Below are positions 42,866 through 52,536 of a stretch of 64,000 nt of DNA, piece after piece. A model generated the notes under the pieces. That model worked only from the letters and a program-made list of their open reading frames with translations, made no database searches and was not told the DNA's origin. Each line of letters starts with the position of its first letter. Positions within the stretch are counted from its first letter, which is position 1. Both the position numbers and the translations under genes were made by a program. Origin of the DNA: Actinomycetota bacterium (lineage in GTDB: Bacteria; Actinomycetota; Actinomycetes; Mycobacteriales; Mycobacteriaceae); the NCBI GenBank assembly GCA_018268465.1, contig JAFDWN010000012.1, positions 1 to 64,000 of the forward strand, read 5' to 3'.

Positions 42866-45001
42866 TCAGAGGAGCTCGGCGAGCATCGCCGCCACCCGGG
42901 CCGCCCCGTCGGTCTCGACCGGGCGGCGCGACGATGTTCCTGCCGACGCTTCGGCCACCATCGCCTGCGCCAGCTGATCGGGATCGGCGGCGTCGGCATA
43001 GCTCATCGCCCGACCCGCGCCGTACTGCTGCAAGCGATGCCGAACGTGAAAGTTCTGCTCGAAGTGATGCTCAAGCGGCACGTAGATGAAAGGCGTACCC
43101 GCGGCGGTGAGTTCCATACAGGTGCTCAAGCCGCCCTGGACCACCGCGACATCGCACGCCGCCAGATACTGATCGAGATCGGGCAGGAAGCCACGCACGT
43201 GGACCCCGTTGCGTCGCGGCAGCGCAGCGGGATCGATACGTGGCCCCGTGACGAGCAGGAACTGCAGTGCGGGCATGAGCCGGCGCGCGATCGGCACCGC
43301 ATCGAGGACGCGACGCAACAACGGTTCCCCGACGGCGGTTCCGCCGACGGTGACCACGCACAGCCGCTGGTCCGGCCTCAGCCCCAGCCGCCTTCGTAGA
43401 GTGGTGCGTTCGGGTGCCGACGGTGGCAGCCCACCGACGACGTAGCCCGAGAACTCGAAGTTCTGCTCGGTCCACTCGCGGATACTCGGCAACCCCGGCC
43501 CGAACCGATCGGCGACGACATCGGCGGGATTGCCGACGAAGATCGAGCGATCCCGCAGCCGCGGGAAGCGAGCCCGGTGCTCGATCATCTCGCTGTTGTA
43601 GTCCGCGGTGAGTGCCGCCTCTTTTTCCCCGCCGTCGGGCATCGGCAGGTAGCCGACGAAGTCGGTCAGCCAGGCGAAGGCGAACCGCTTCAGCTCAGGG
43701 TTCTCGTGCAGGAAGTAGTCGACCTCCCACGCTTCGTCGCCGATCACCAGATCGGGCATGTCGGTTCGGGTCACCTCGTCGAACAGCATGAAGTTGGTGA
43801 CGAGGATCTCGTCCATCCGGCGCAGCGCCTCGAAGGCGTGCAGATCGTGTTCGCCGGCTTCGGCCTCGAAGTGCCCGGACTCGGTGAGCAGGTGATGAGA
43901 TGCCGGGTGCACGCGTTCACCGGCGGCCTCCAGCACCCTGGTGACGGGGTGTTGTGCGAGCCATTGGATGTCCAGATCGGTTCGGGCCCCGCGTAATTGC
44001 TGCGCGATCGCGACGTCGCGACGGGCGTGGCCCAGGCCGATCGGCGAGCATAGATACAACACGCGGCGACGTCGTCGCAACGCGCGGGTCCAGGTGATCT
44101 GCCGCGGAGGGGGAGGGGCCACCGCGTCGACGAACTCGCGGATCACTGCGTTGATGAGGACCGGGTCGCGGCCGGGGAGGCCATGGCCGGCCTCCGCGAC
44201 GAGGGTGAGGTGACCACCGGTCAGTTCGGCCAGACGTTCCCCGATGGCCGACCTTCGCAGTCGGTCGTCCGTCCCGTGCACCACATGAACCGGACATCGC
44301 ACGTTCGGCGCGATGTCGTCGATCAGCTCGATCGGCGCCTCTGCTCCCAGCCGTGCAGCGGTGGTGTCGACGAATGTCTGCGCGTCGCTCTCCGCCGACC
44401 AGGCCAGGGCGTCCTCGATCTGCTTGGTGGAGTGCGGCTCGGAGAACATCTCGGTGAAGTAGAACTCGCGAAAATCGGCCAGATCACCATGCAGCCAGTT
44501 GTGCCGGGTGTATTTCTGCCATCCCTGCGGATCGTCGAACGTCCTTTGCCAGCGCGCGAGTTCGATATCCGGGCGGGTGATCTGCAGCCCGCACGCCGGG
44601 GCGATCGCGACGATGCCCAGTGCCCGCTCGGGATGCGCCGCCGCCAGGTGGACCGCCCAGGTGGCACCGCAGGAAAAGCCGACCAGCACTGCGCGGTCGG
44701 TCTGTGTGGCGTCGAGAACCGCGAGTGCGTCGGCCGCGAACTCGCGATCGGCGAACGCTGCGGCGCCTCGCGGCCGGCCGGACAGGCCCGCGCCGCGGCC
44801 GTCGAACGTGATGACCCGATAGTGCCGGGCCAGGAATGCTACTTGGGCCTTCCAGAACCGCGACGGCACGACCGACCAGGTCGGTAGCAGCATGACCGTT
44901 GTGGCGGCGTCACCGTAGACGTCGAAGTGCAGCGAGACGCCGTCGCGGCTCGCTGCACCTGAGCGGTCCGGCAGGCGCGCGGGCCGCTGTTCGGCCTTCA
45001 C
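42866..45001 (-). CDS. Fusion of an alpha/beta hydrolase and a UGT-like glycosyltransferase
   Basis: One 711-aa frame encodes two enzymes. Residues 1-295 form an alpha/beta hydrolase: TFDGRGAGLSG, nucleophile elbow GFSCGA (Ser110), acid region HGTDDRL (about 246) and EAGHGLPGRDP (His273). A short Arg-rich linker (about 306-314) leads to a GT-B glycosyltransferase: VLYLCSPIGLGHARRDVAIA at its N-terminal domain, VVTVGGTAVGEPLLRRVL and VVQGGLSTCMELTAAGTPFI with HHFEQNFHVRHRLQ as the nucleotide-sugar site. It is the second gene of an operon with a methyltransferase (27-bp gap). Substrates are unknown; coupled hydrolysis and glycosylation of a small molecule or lipid is inferred. Confidence 0.85.
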   Translation of the reverse strand: MKAEQRPARLPDRSGAASRDGVSLHFDVYGDAATTVMLLPTWSVVPSRFWKAQVAFLARHYRVITFDGRGAGLSGRPRGAAAFADREFAADALAVLDATQTDRAVLVGFSCGATWAVHLAAAHPERALGIVAIAPACGLQITRPDIELARWQRTFDDPQGWQKYTRHNWLHGDLADFREFYFTEMFSEPHSTKQIEDALAWSAESDAQTFVDTTAARLGAEAPIELIDDIAPNVRCPVHVVHGTDDRLRRSAIGERLAELTGGHLTLVAEAGHGLPGRDPVLINAVIREFVDAVAPPPPRQITWTRALRRRRRVLYLCSPIGLGHARRDVAIAQQLRGARTDLDIQWLAQHPVTRVLEAAGERVHPASHHLLTESGHFEAEAGEHDLHAFEALRRMDEILVTNFMLFDEVTRTDMPDLVIGDEAWEVDYFLHENPELKRFAFAWLTDFVGYLPMPDGGEKEAALTADYNSEMIEHRARFPRLRDRSIFVGNPADVVADRFGPGLPSIREWTEQNFEFSGYVVGGLPPSAPERTTLRRRLGLRPDQRLCVVTVGGTAVGEPLLRRVLDAVPIARRLMPALQFLLVTGPRIDPAALPRRNGVHVRGFLPDLDQYLAACDVAVVQGGLSTCMELTAAGTPFIYVPLEHHFEQNFHVRHRLQQYGAGRAMSYADAADPDQLAQAMVAEASAGTSSRRPVETDGAARVAAMLAELL

Positions 45002-45028
45002 CTACCTATGGTCGCCCATCGTCGCGGT

Positions 45029-46105
45029 TTAGGGCCGGACCTCGAACACATTGTTGAACGGTGTCTGCGCGGCGAGCCGGAAACGGGTGAATCCGGCCGC
45101 CGCCACGACGTCGCGGATGCGTGCCGGGCCCGCCTGCGTTCCCAACGCCAGTCCGACCGGCTGCGACAGCGACGACGGGGTGCACAGCAAGGTCGAGAAT
45201 CCGTAGTAGGCGCGCCCCACCGGGTGCAGGTTGTCCTCGACGTGGTCGCCGGCAATCGGTTCGACGATCATCCAGGTGCCGTCGTCGGCGATCACCTCCC
45301 GGACATGCCGGGCGGCGCCGACGGGATCGCCCATGTCGTGCAGACAGTCGAACATGGTGACCAGGTCGTAGGGGCCGCCGGTGAAGGCGTCGGCATCGGC
45401 GGTCTCGAATTCGATCCGAGCGGTCGAACCCGTCCGGGACGCACGGGTCCGCGCCGTGGCGATCGATCCCGAATGGCAGTCGGTGCCACGTACTCGCGAG
45501 TTCGGAAAGGACTGGGCCATCAGAATTGTCGATGCGCCATGCCCGCAGCCCACATCGGCGACCGAGGCCCCGGCGCTCAGCTTGTCGACGACACCGTCGA
45601 GGGCGGGCAACCAGTCCGAGACCAGATGCGCGGTGTAGGTCGGCGCGAAGAACCGTTCGCAGCCCACGTGCACGTCGGAGTTGTGATCGCCCCAGCCGAC
45701 CCCGTCGCCGGTGCGGGCGACGTCCAGGATCCTGGCCGAGTCGCATACGGTTCCGTGCGCGATCTGGAACAGGCCGCCGACGAACGCCGGACTGTTCTCG
45801 TCGGTCAGGGCGATGGCGTGCTCGGGCGGCAACTCGTATCGACCGGTCGACGGATCGTAGGTGACGAACGATCCCGCGGCCTGCGCATTGAGCCATTCCC
45901 GCGCGTAGTGCTGATCGGTATCGGTTCGCTCGGCCAGTTCGGCAGCCGTGCTGGGCCCGTGGTCGGCCAAACTTCGGTAGTAGCCGAGGCGGTCACCCAT
46001 CACGACCAGTGCGCCGTTGAGGACGGCGCCGACCTCTTCGACCGCTTTGAAGACGAAGGCCATCAGTTTGTCGGTGTCGACTGCCGGTGCAGTGGTGGTG
46101 TCCAT
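45029..46105 (-). CDS. SAM-dependent class I methyltransferase with N-terminal winged helix
   Basis: This 358-aa protein has a dimerisation/winged-helix part (LGYYRSLADHGPSTAAELAER, YAREWLNAQAAGSFVTYD) followed by a Rossmann methyltransferase domain: SVADVGCGHGASTILMAQSF (motif I), RGTDCHSGSIATARTRA (motif II) and DLVTMFDCLHDMGDP (motif IV). This is the layout of O- or C-methyltransferases of secondary metabolism. ATG 46105 follows GAAAGGA. It is the promoter-proximal gene of a unit with the hydrolase-glycosyltransferase fusion and is divergent from the LuxR regulator (93 bp). Confidence 0.85.
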   Translation of the reverse strand: MDTTTAPAVDTDKLMAFVFKAVEEVGAVLNGALVVMGDRLGYYRSLADHGPSTAAELAERTDTDQHYAREWLNAQAAGSFVTYDPSTGRYELPPEHAIALTDENSPAFVGGLFQIAHGTVCDSARILDVARTGDGVGWGDHNSDVHVGCERFFAPTYTAHLVSDWLPALDGVVDKLSAGASVADVGCGHGASTILMAQSFPNSRVRGTDCHSGSIATARTRASRTGSTARIEFETADADAFTGGPYDLVTMFDCLHDMGDPVGAARHVREVIADDGTWMIVEPIAGDHVEDNLHPVGRAYYGFSTLLCTPSSLSQPVGLALGTQAGPARIRDVVAAAGFTRFRLAAQTPFNNVFEVRP

Positions 46106-46186
46106 GAGGTGTCCTTTCTCGACACCGCCACCGTCGCAGCCCAGGGCACCCCTCCGAATCAGGTGACCCCCCCGGTAATTCTCTCC

Positions 46187-46192
46187 TACGAT
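46187..46192 (+). promoter_or_regulatory. Leaderless promoter -10 of the LuxR regulator gene (TACGAT)
   Basis: TACGAT is followed by exactly 6 nt and ATG 46199, so transcription would start on the A of the start codon, as at dxs and zapE. Confidence 0.55.
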
Positions 46193-46198
46193 CAGTCG

Positions 46199-48946
46199 AT
46201 GCTGGTCGGTCGCGAACCCGAGCAGCAGCGGATCGCGACGCTGGTTGCCGGAGCGCGGGTGCGCCAAAGCGGCGTACTGGTCATCTCGGGCGAGGCGGGG
46301 ATCGGGAAGACCGCGCTGCTGGAGGACGCGGCGCGCACCGGCGGCGAGATGCAGGTGCTGCGGGCCTCCGGAAGCGAGTTCGAAGTCGGGCTCGGCTTTG
46401 CCGGTCTGCACCAACTGCTACGGCCGGCCCTCGGGTTTCTCGACCACCTGCCCGAGCAGCTCCGCGATGCGCTCGAAGTCGCGCTCACCCTGCGCAGCGG
46501 TCCCGCGCCGGAGCGGTTCGCGGTCGGGGTCGCGACGCTCAGTCTGTTGAGCCGCTGCGCCGAAGACCGTCCGCTGCTGCTCCTCGTCGACGACGCGCAC
46601 CTGCTGGACCCGGCGACCGCGGAGACCATCCGATTCGTCGCGCGCCGTCTCGTCGCCGACCCGATCGCGCTCCTGGTGTTCTTGCGGCCGGAACCCGATG
46701 CCATCCTCAACACCGCGGATCTGCCCAGGTTGGAACTGACCGGCGTGGCAGTCGATGCGGCGCGGGCCTTGATCGCCACCGGGCACGGCGCATCGTCGGC
46801 ACCCGAGAATGTCGTGGTCCTGCATCGGGTGACTGCCGGTAATCCGCTTGCGCTCCTGGAGCTTTCGCGCGACCTCGACAGCGTCGCACGGCTGCCCCGC
46901 GAACTGCCGGTCACCGTTCCCGAAGCCGTCGCCCGGGCCTTCGGCGGTCGGGTGTCGTCGCTGACGGAGTCCGCGAGACGCGTACTGCTGATCGCAGCCA
47001 TCGCGGACGGCGATCTGCGTACGACCGCGCAAGCAGCGGCGGCGCTGGGGTGCACAGTGGAGGAACTGGTGCAGGCCGAGGCGATCGGTCTGCTGCGTCT
47101 GGTCGGCGACCGCGCGCTGTTCCGGCACCCGCTGGTTAGCCCGGCAATCTACTCGACCGCCACGCCCGGCCTGCGCCGCGACGTGCACCGCGCCGTCGCC
47201 GCTGCCCTGCCGGACACCTCGGACGACCTGCGGGCGTGGCACCTCAGCCAGGCCTGCATCGGTCCGGATGACGACGTCGCCGACGCTCTCGCCGCGGTGG
47301 CCGACCGCGCATGCGCGCGAGGGGCGCACGGGGCGGCGGTGGCCGCGCTGGCCCGCTCTGCCGAACTGACGATCCGCGACGGGCTGCGGGCGACCCGGAT
47401 GCTCAGCGCCGGCGAGACGGCGTGGCTTGCCGGACAGCCCGCCAGGGCCGACGCGCTCCTGGAGAAGGCGACCGCGCTCACGGCCGACCGCGCCACCCTC
47501 GCCGAGATCGCCGAGCTGCGGGGAAATCTGGCCCTGCTGTCGGGATCGTTGGGCGAAGGTCGTGAAATGTTGCTTCGCGCAGCAGAACTCAGTGTTGCGT
47601 CGGAACCCGATGCCGCGGTGATGCGACTGGCCGACCTGATCTCCGGCTGCTTCTACCAATGTGACACCGCCGCCGCGCTGGATGCCGCCGACCGAGTGGA
47701 GCGACTCATCGACAGCTGCAGGACGGATGTTTCGCGCATCCGCGGCCAGATGGCGATCGGCGTGGCCCGCGTGCTCGCCGGCGCCCCGGGTGTGCAGTGG
47801 ATTCGCGCGGCGGTCGAGGCGTTGACGAACCATCCCGATCTCCCCATGGACCCCCGCCGTCCGCACTGGCAGGTGATCGGCACCCTGTTTCTCCGGGAGG
47901 CGGGCTCGGGCCGCGACCTCATGACCCGGGCCATCAACGACGACCGCAGCAGGACGGCACTCGGGGCGCTGCCCACGCTCCTGTTTCACACCGCGCGGGA
48001 CGACGCGACAACCGACCGCTGGGCGTCGGGTATGGCCGCCTACGACGAGGGGATCGCCCTGGCGCGAGAAACCGGCCAAACCACCGACCTGGCCGTATCA
48101 CTGGCGGGGCTGGCCTGGTTGCAGGCCAGGATGGGTCGGGTCGAGGAGTGTCAGGCCAACGCCCGCGAAGCACTCACCCTTGCCGACAATCACGGCATCA
48201 CCCTGGCCACGCTGTGGGCCCTGTTCGCACTGGGCGATCTGCATCTGGCCACGGGGGATGCACCCGCCGCCGCGGACTGGTTCCAGCGTCTGCGACACAC
48301 GCTGCACCAGATCGCCTTCCTGGACGTCGATCTCGCACCCGGGCCTGAGCTCGCCGAGGCGCAACTGCGCAACGGCGACGTGTCCGGCTCGGCGGACACC
48401 GCCCGTGAATACCTGACTCAGGCCACCGCCAAGGGCCAGCCGTGGGCGCTGGCGCGCGCCTATCGCGCGGCCGCGCTGACCTGTGCCGAGGCGACCGAAC
48501 GAACATCACTGTTCGAACGAGCGCTCGAACTGCACAGCGGCAGCCCGGATTTGTTCGAAGAGGCTCGCACGCGTCTTGCCTACGGGGCGACGTTGCGCCG
48601 CAACCGCAGCAGGGTGGCTGCCCGGCCTCAACTCCGCCTGGCGCTGGCGGCGTTCGAGCGGCTCGGGGCGCGTCCCTGGGCCGATCTGGCGGCGACGGAG
48701 CTCGACGCGACGGGGGAGAAGGTCCGCCGGGGACGCGACGGCTACCTCGGAGTCCTCACGTCCCAAGAGATCCGCATCGCCCGGATGCTCAGCGACGGAC
48801 GCACGACGAAGGAAACGGCGGTGGCCCTGTTCCTGAGCCCCAAGACCGTCGAATACCACCTGCGTCACGTGTACCAGAAGCTGCAGATCCGCTCGCGGGA
48901 AGAATTGAGCTCGGCGATGGCGCTCGAGGCGCACGAGGAACGGTAA
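46199..48946 (+). CDS. Large ATP-binding LuxR-family regulator (LAL/MalT type)
   Basis: This 915-aa STAND-type regulator begins LVGREPEQQRIATLVAGARV; Walker A is GVLVISGEAGIGKTALLEDA and Walker B is RPLLLLVDDAHLLDP. Residues 300-820 are helical TPR-like repeats that would bind an inducer or partner. The C-terminal LuxR helix-turn-helix is LTSQEIRIARMLSDGRTTKE then ALFLSPKTVEYHLRHVYQKL. Such proteins oligomerise with ATP and a ligand to activate nearby metabolic genes. The divergent methyltransferase and hydrolase-glycosyltransferase genes are the obvious targets, and the following alpha/beta hydrolase may be another. Confidence 0.88.
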   Translation: MLVGREPEQQRIATLVAGARVRQSGVLVISGEAGIGKTALLEDAARTGGEMQVLRASGSEFEVGLGFAGLHQLLRPALGFLDHLPEQLRDALEVALTLRSGPAPERFAVGVATLSLLSRCAEDRPLLLLVDDAHLLDPATAETIRFVARRLVADPIALLVFLRPEPDAILNTADLPRLELTGVAVDAARALIATGHGASSAPENVVVLHRVTAGNPLALLELSRDLDSVARLPRELPVTVPEAVARAFGGRVSSLTESARRVLLIAAIADGDLRTTAQAAAALGCTVEELVQAEAIGLLRLVGDRALFRHPLVSPAIYSTATPGLRRDVHRAVAAALPDTSDDLRAWHLSQACIGPDDDVADALAAVADRACARGAHGAAVAALARSAELTIRDGLRATRMLSAGETAWLAGQPARADALLEKATALTADRATLAEIAELRGNLALLSGSLGEGREMLLRAAELSVASEPDAAVMRLADLISGCFYQCDTAAALDAADRVERLIDSCRTDVSRIRGQMAIGVARVLAGAPGVQWIRAAVEALTNHPDLPMDPRRPHWQVIGTLFLREAGSGRDLMTRAINDDRSRTALGALPTLLFHTARDDATTDRWASGMAAYDEGIALARETGQTTDLAVSLAGLAWLQARMGRVEECQANAREALTLADNHGITLATLWALFALGDLHLATGDAPAAADWFQRLRHTLHQIAFLDVDLAPGPELAEAQLRNGDVSGSADTAREYLTQATAKGQPWALARAYRAAALTCAEATERTSLFERALELHSGSPDLFEEARTRLAYGATLRRNRSRVAARPQLRLALAAFERLGARPWADLAATELDATGEKVRRGRDGYLGVLTSQEIRIARMLSDGRTTKETAVALFLSPKTVEYHLRHVYQKLQIRSREELSSAMALEAHEER

Positions 48947-49154
48947 CCCGCACCGTTGGGTGGCACACACGGTCGTAGTGGCCGGTACCCCCGATGAGAC
49001 CCTCACGGTGGCGGTGGCATTGGTCCGCGAGGCCGGCGTCACCCGCGGCGCCCGACGTGCCCGACGTCGCGCGCGGTCCATATCGTCCCAAGGCGGTACC
49101 GGCGGTACTGTGTATTCGGGTGTTCGAGCATCCCAACTGTCTGGAGGGTGGCCC

Positions 49155-50027
49155 GTGAGTGACTTGAAGTACCTCGAACTGCACGGTAACCGCGTCGCGT
49201 ACCGCGATTCGGGCCACGGGGAGGCGTTGTTGCTGATCCACGGCATGGCCGCCAGTTCGGCGACGTGGCGATCGGTGACACCGCAGCTGGCCAAGAAGTA
49301 CCGCGTCGTGGCACCGGACCTGATCGGGCACGGCCAGTCGGACAAGCCGCGCGGCGACTACTCGCTCGGCGCATTCGCGGTGTGGCTGCGCGACTTCCTC
49401 GACGAACTCGGCATCAGCCGTGTCACCGTGGTGGGCCAATCGCTCGGTGGCGGCGTTGCGATGCAGTTCGTCTACCAGCACCCCGACTACTGCGAGCGGC
49501 TCGTCCTGATCAGCAGTGGCGGACTCGGCCCGGATGTCGGTTTCATCCTGCGACTGCTATCCGCCCCGGGTGCGGAGTTCGTCCTGCCGATCGTCGCCCC
49601 CAAACCGGTGCTCCAGGTCGGCAACAAGGTGAAGTCGTGGCTGAGCGGGGTCGGCATCCAGTCGCCACGCGGTGCGGAAGTGTGGAGCGCCTACTGCTCA
49701 CTGTCGGACGCCCAGACCCGGCAGTCCTTCCTGCGCACGCTGCGTTCGGTGGTCGACTACCGCGGCCAGGCCGTCAGCGCGCTCAGCCGGCTGCAGCTGC
49801 AGGCGGGCCTGCCGGTGATGACGATCTGGGGAGAAAAGGACGACATCATCCCCGTCGAACACGCCTACGCAGCGCAGGCCGCACGCGAGGGCAGCCGGGT
49901 CGAGGTGCTGCCCGGCGTCGGGCACTTCGCCCAGGTCGAAGCACCCATGGCGGTCGTCGACCTCATCGAGGAGTTCATCGCCACCACCGGCGCCGCCGAC
50001 ATCCCCAGCCAGCAGTCCACCCACTGA
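49155..50027 (+). CDS. Alpha/beta hydrolase
   Basis: This 290-aa hydrolase is related to esterases, epoxide hydrolases and C-C hydrolases. The triad is complete: oxyanion HGMAAS after LLLIHG, nucleophile elbow VVGQSLGGGVAMQF (Ser), acid in TIWGEKDDIIPVEH and base in LPGVGHFAQVEAP. A cap region (about residues 135-205) determines substrate, which I cannot predict. GTG 49155 has GGAGGG 6 nt upstream; the longer frame from 48960 is Arg-rich and implausible. It lies 208 bp after the LuxR gene on the same strand. Confidence 0.85.
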   Translation: MSDLKYLELHGNRVAYRDSGHGEALLLIHGMAASSATWRSVTPQLAKKYRVVAPDLIGHGQSDKPRGDYSLGAFAVWLRDFLDELGISRVTVVGQSLGGGVAMQFVYQHPDYCERLVLISSGGLGPDVGFILRLLSAPGAEFVLPIVAPKPVLQVGNKVKSWLSGVGIQSPRGAEVWSAYCSLSDAQTRQSFLRTLRSVVDYRGQAVSALSRLQLQAGLPVMTIWGEKDDIIPVEHAYAAQAAREGSRVEVLPGVGHFAQVEAPMAVVDLIEEFIATTGAADIPSQQSTH

Positions 50028-50220
50028 CCGGATCGCGGTCAGGCCGGTTCCCGAACCGCCGGCCGCCGGCCCCGACGACACCTCGCAAAGTCCCGCCCGC
50101 GCAAGCGTGCAGGCGCGACAATGGACCAGCTGTGGACCAGCCGTCAGGGAGGGGCCGTCATCGCATGCGCAGAGTCACCGGTTGGACACGCCACCATTTC
50201 GCGCCGCGGCAGGGGCCGCG

Positions 50221-51642
50221 GTGACAACCGCGCACCCACCCCGCGGCCACACCGTGCTGGCCGAAACCGACAGCGGCGCCTACCACTCCCTGCGCCAACG
50301 GCCCGTCACCCGCGCCGAACGCTATGCGATCGGCAAGAGCCTGCGCGATCGGGTGCCGCGGCGGTCGCTGGCGGATTGGGCGCCGCCACCGGGACGGCCC
50401 GATCCCGTCGAGCTGATCCAGGTCAGCCATCAGGGCCGGCTCGACCGCCTGATCCCGATCCGGGTCGGGCGGATGATCGCCTCGCCGTACGGCTTCCTGC
50501 GCGGCACCGCGGTGGTCATGGCCGAAGACGTCGCCACCTTGCCGTCCACGGGCATCACTCCCGTCGTCTGCGGCGACTCTCACCTGGGCAATTTCGGGTT
50601 CTACGCCTCGCCCGAACGCGACCTGGTGATCGACCTCAACGATTTCGACGAGGCACACCCCGGCGGGTGGGAGTGGGATCTGCGCCGCCTCGTGGCCAGT
50701 ATCTGGGTGGCCGGACGGCAGAACGGGGCCAATGAGGAGCAGTGCGGCGCATCCGCGCGCTCCTGCGTCGCCGCCTACCGCTCGGAGCTGCGCCGCCTCG
50801 CCGACGAACCGCTGTTCTCCCGATCCTTCACCCGCCTCGACGTCGACCGGCTGGCCGCCGAGACGGCCGGACCTCTCAGCGAGGAGGTGGCACGGTCGGC
50901 CAGGCGTGCCCGCAACCGCACCAGCGACCGCGCGCTGCCCCGGTTCACCCGCGAAGTCCACGGGGTTCGCCACATCGTCGAGGAACCGCCGCTGATCACC
51001 CGCCTGCCCGAGCAGGAGGCCGAAGCGCTCGCCGAGGCCCTTGACGACTACCTGCAGACGCTGGCCACCCACTGGCGGCGGGTCCTGGGTGGCTACACCC
51101 TCGTCGACGTCGCCCACAAAGTGGTCGGCGTCGGCAGCGTCGGCCTGCGCGCGTACGTGGCGCTACTGGAAGGGTCCTCGGCCGAGGACGTCGTCTTCCT
51201 GCAACTCAAACAGGCCCGCCGGTCCGTGCTGGCGCGCTACGTGCACGGCGAATCGGCCTGGCACGCCCATCAGGGGCAGCGTGTCGTCGAATACCAGCAG
51301 GCACTGCAAACGGTCAGCGACCCGCTGCTCGGCTGGACCAGCATGGACGGCCTGCAGTACTACGTGCGGCAGTTCCGCAACATGAAGGGCACCGTCCCGT
51401 TGGACGCCATGGACCCCGACGCCCTCACCGACTACGCCGGCGTGGTCGGCCAGCTGCTGGCCAAAGGCCACGCCCGCACCAGCGGCGCATCGATGATCGC
51501 GGGTTACCTGGGCCGCTCGGACCGCGTCGACGAGGCATTGTGCGTATTCGCGCGGCGCTACGCCGACCAGACCGAAGCCGACCACGCGGCACTGGTCGCC
51601 GCCGTCGACCGCGGATTGCTGCCCGTGGAACGCGGGGTGTGA
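50221..51642 (+). CDS. DUF2252 family protein (intact)
   Basis: This 473-aa protein of unknown function is distantly kinase-like, an inference from the family. Conserved blocks: RVGRMIASPYGFLRGTAVVMAED, VVCGDSHLGNFGFYASPER, VIDLNDFDEAHPGGWEWDLRRL (His/Asp motifs resembling an aminoglycoside-phosphotransferase catalytic loop), VVGVGSVGLRAYVALLEG and the end GYLGRSDRVDEALCVFARRYADQ. It provides the full-length comparison for the deleted copy at 30733-31221. GTG 50221 is a best guess; the 193 bp before it hold nothing I can support. Confidence 0.87.
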   Translation: MTTAHPPRGHTVLAETDSGAYHSLRQRPVTRAERYAIGKSLRDRVPRRSLADWAPPPGRPDPVELIQVSHQGRLDRLIPIRVGRMIASPYGFLRGTAVVMAEDVATLPSTGITPVVCGDSHLGNFGFYASPERDLVIDLNDFDEAHPGGWEWDLRRLVASIWVAGRQNGANEEQCGASARSCVAAYRSELRRLADEPLFSRSFTRLDVDRLAAETAGPLSEEVARSARRARNRTSDRALPRFTREVHGVRHIVEEPPLITRLPEQEAEALAEALDDYLQTLATHWRRVLGGYTLVDVAHKVVGVGSVGLRAYVALLEGSSAEDVVFLQLKQARRSVLARYVHGESAWHAHQGQRVVEYQQALQTVSDPLLGWTSMDGLQYYVRQFRNMKGTVPLDAMDPDALTDYAGVVGQLLAKGHARTSGASMIAGYLGRSDRVDEALCVFARRYADQTEADHAALVAAVDRGLLPVERGV

Positions 51643-51652
51643 CCCGCCGGCA

Positions 51653-52423
51653 TCACGAGTAGGCGTCGATCCCCAGTTTGACTGCCAGGCACAGCCCCGC
51701 CACGCCGATGAGGATGCGCAACGGTGTCGCCGGCGAGTGCCGCACTACCACCGGCCCGAGCCGCGAGCCGATCAGACAGCCGATCCCCAGCGGTACCACG
51801 GCCAGCCAGTCAACCGGGGCGAGAAACGCAAATGCCACCGCGGCAACGGAATTCGAGATGCCGAGCATGACGTTCTTGGCCGCGTTGGCGTGCGCCAGGG
51901 TCGCACCCCCGGCGCGCAGCAGCAACGCGAGCAGCACCACACCGGCGGCGGCGCCGAAATACCCCGCGTACACCCCGACCAGGAAGATCGCCGCACCCTC
52001 CAGCAGCACCACCGCCCGGCGTTTGCGCGGTTTGGCGCCGTCCAGCGCGCGGCGGGGCAGCACGATCGTCAGCGACGCCAGCGCGATCAGGATCGGGACC
52101 AGCTTCTCGAATCCGCTCGCCGGGGTAAGCAACAGTAGGCCCGCGCCCGCGGCCCCGCCGAGCACCATGAGCGGGACGGTCCGCACCAGCCACGGTCCCT
52201 GGCCGCGCAGTTCGGGCCGCGAACCCGCGATCGAGCCGACCCCGTTGAACACCAGCGCGACGGTGTTGGTGACGTTGGCGGCCACCGGCGGCAGTCCCAC
52301 GGCCAGCAGAGCGGGGTAGGTCGTCAGCGATGCCAGTCCCGCGATGCTGCCCACCAGACCGCCCCCGACGCCGGCCAACAACAGGATCGCGGCATTCCAC
52401 CACGTCATCGGTGATCGGGACAT
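51653..52423 (-). CDS. TauE/SafE-family membrane transporter
   Basis: This 256-aa sulfite/sulfonate-exporter-type permease has about eight helices. The two family repeats are seen as LLAGVGGGLVGSIAGLASLTTYPAL ... PPVAANVTNTVALVFNGVGS in the first half and VGVYAGYFGAAAGVVLLALLL ... LAHANAAKNVMLGISNSVAAVAF in the second. Substrate is probably an organic or sulfur anion; this is not provable here. ATG 52423 is chosen, with another ATG five codons on. It converges with the DUF2252 gene (10-bp gap). Confidence 0.85.
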   Translation of the reverse strand: MSRSPMTWWNAAILLLAGVGGGLVGSIAGLASLTTYPALLAVGLPPVAANVTNTVALVFNGVGSIAGSRPELRGQGPWLVRTVPLMVLGGAAGAGLLLLTPASGFEKLVPILIALASLTIVLPRRALDGAKPRKRRAVVLLEGAAIFLVGVYAGYFGAAAGVVLLALLLRAGGATLAHANAAKNVMLGISNSVAAVAFAFLAPVDWLAVVPLGIGCLIGSRLGPVVVRHSPATPLRILIGVAGLCLAVKLGIDAYS

Positions 52424-52536
52424 CCGGCGGAACGCGGCACGATTGCCCAGTCTGTCATCCGCTCCGCGGCGGCTCCCAGGCGGTGAACGACACACCGCGT
52501 GCCGACCTCACCGCCGCAACGCCGGCGCTCCCGCGG

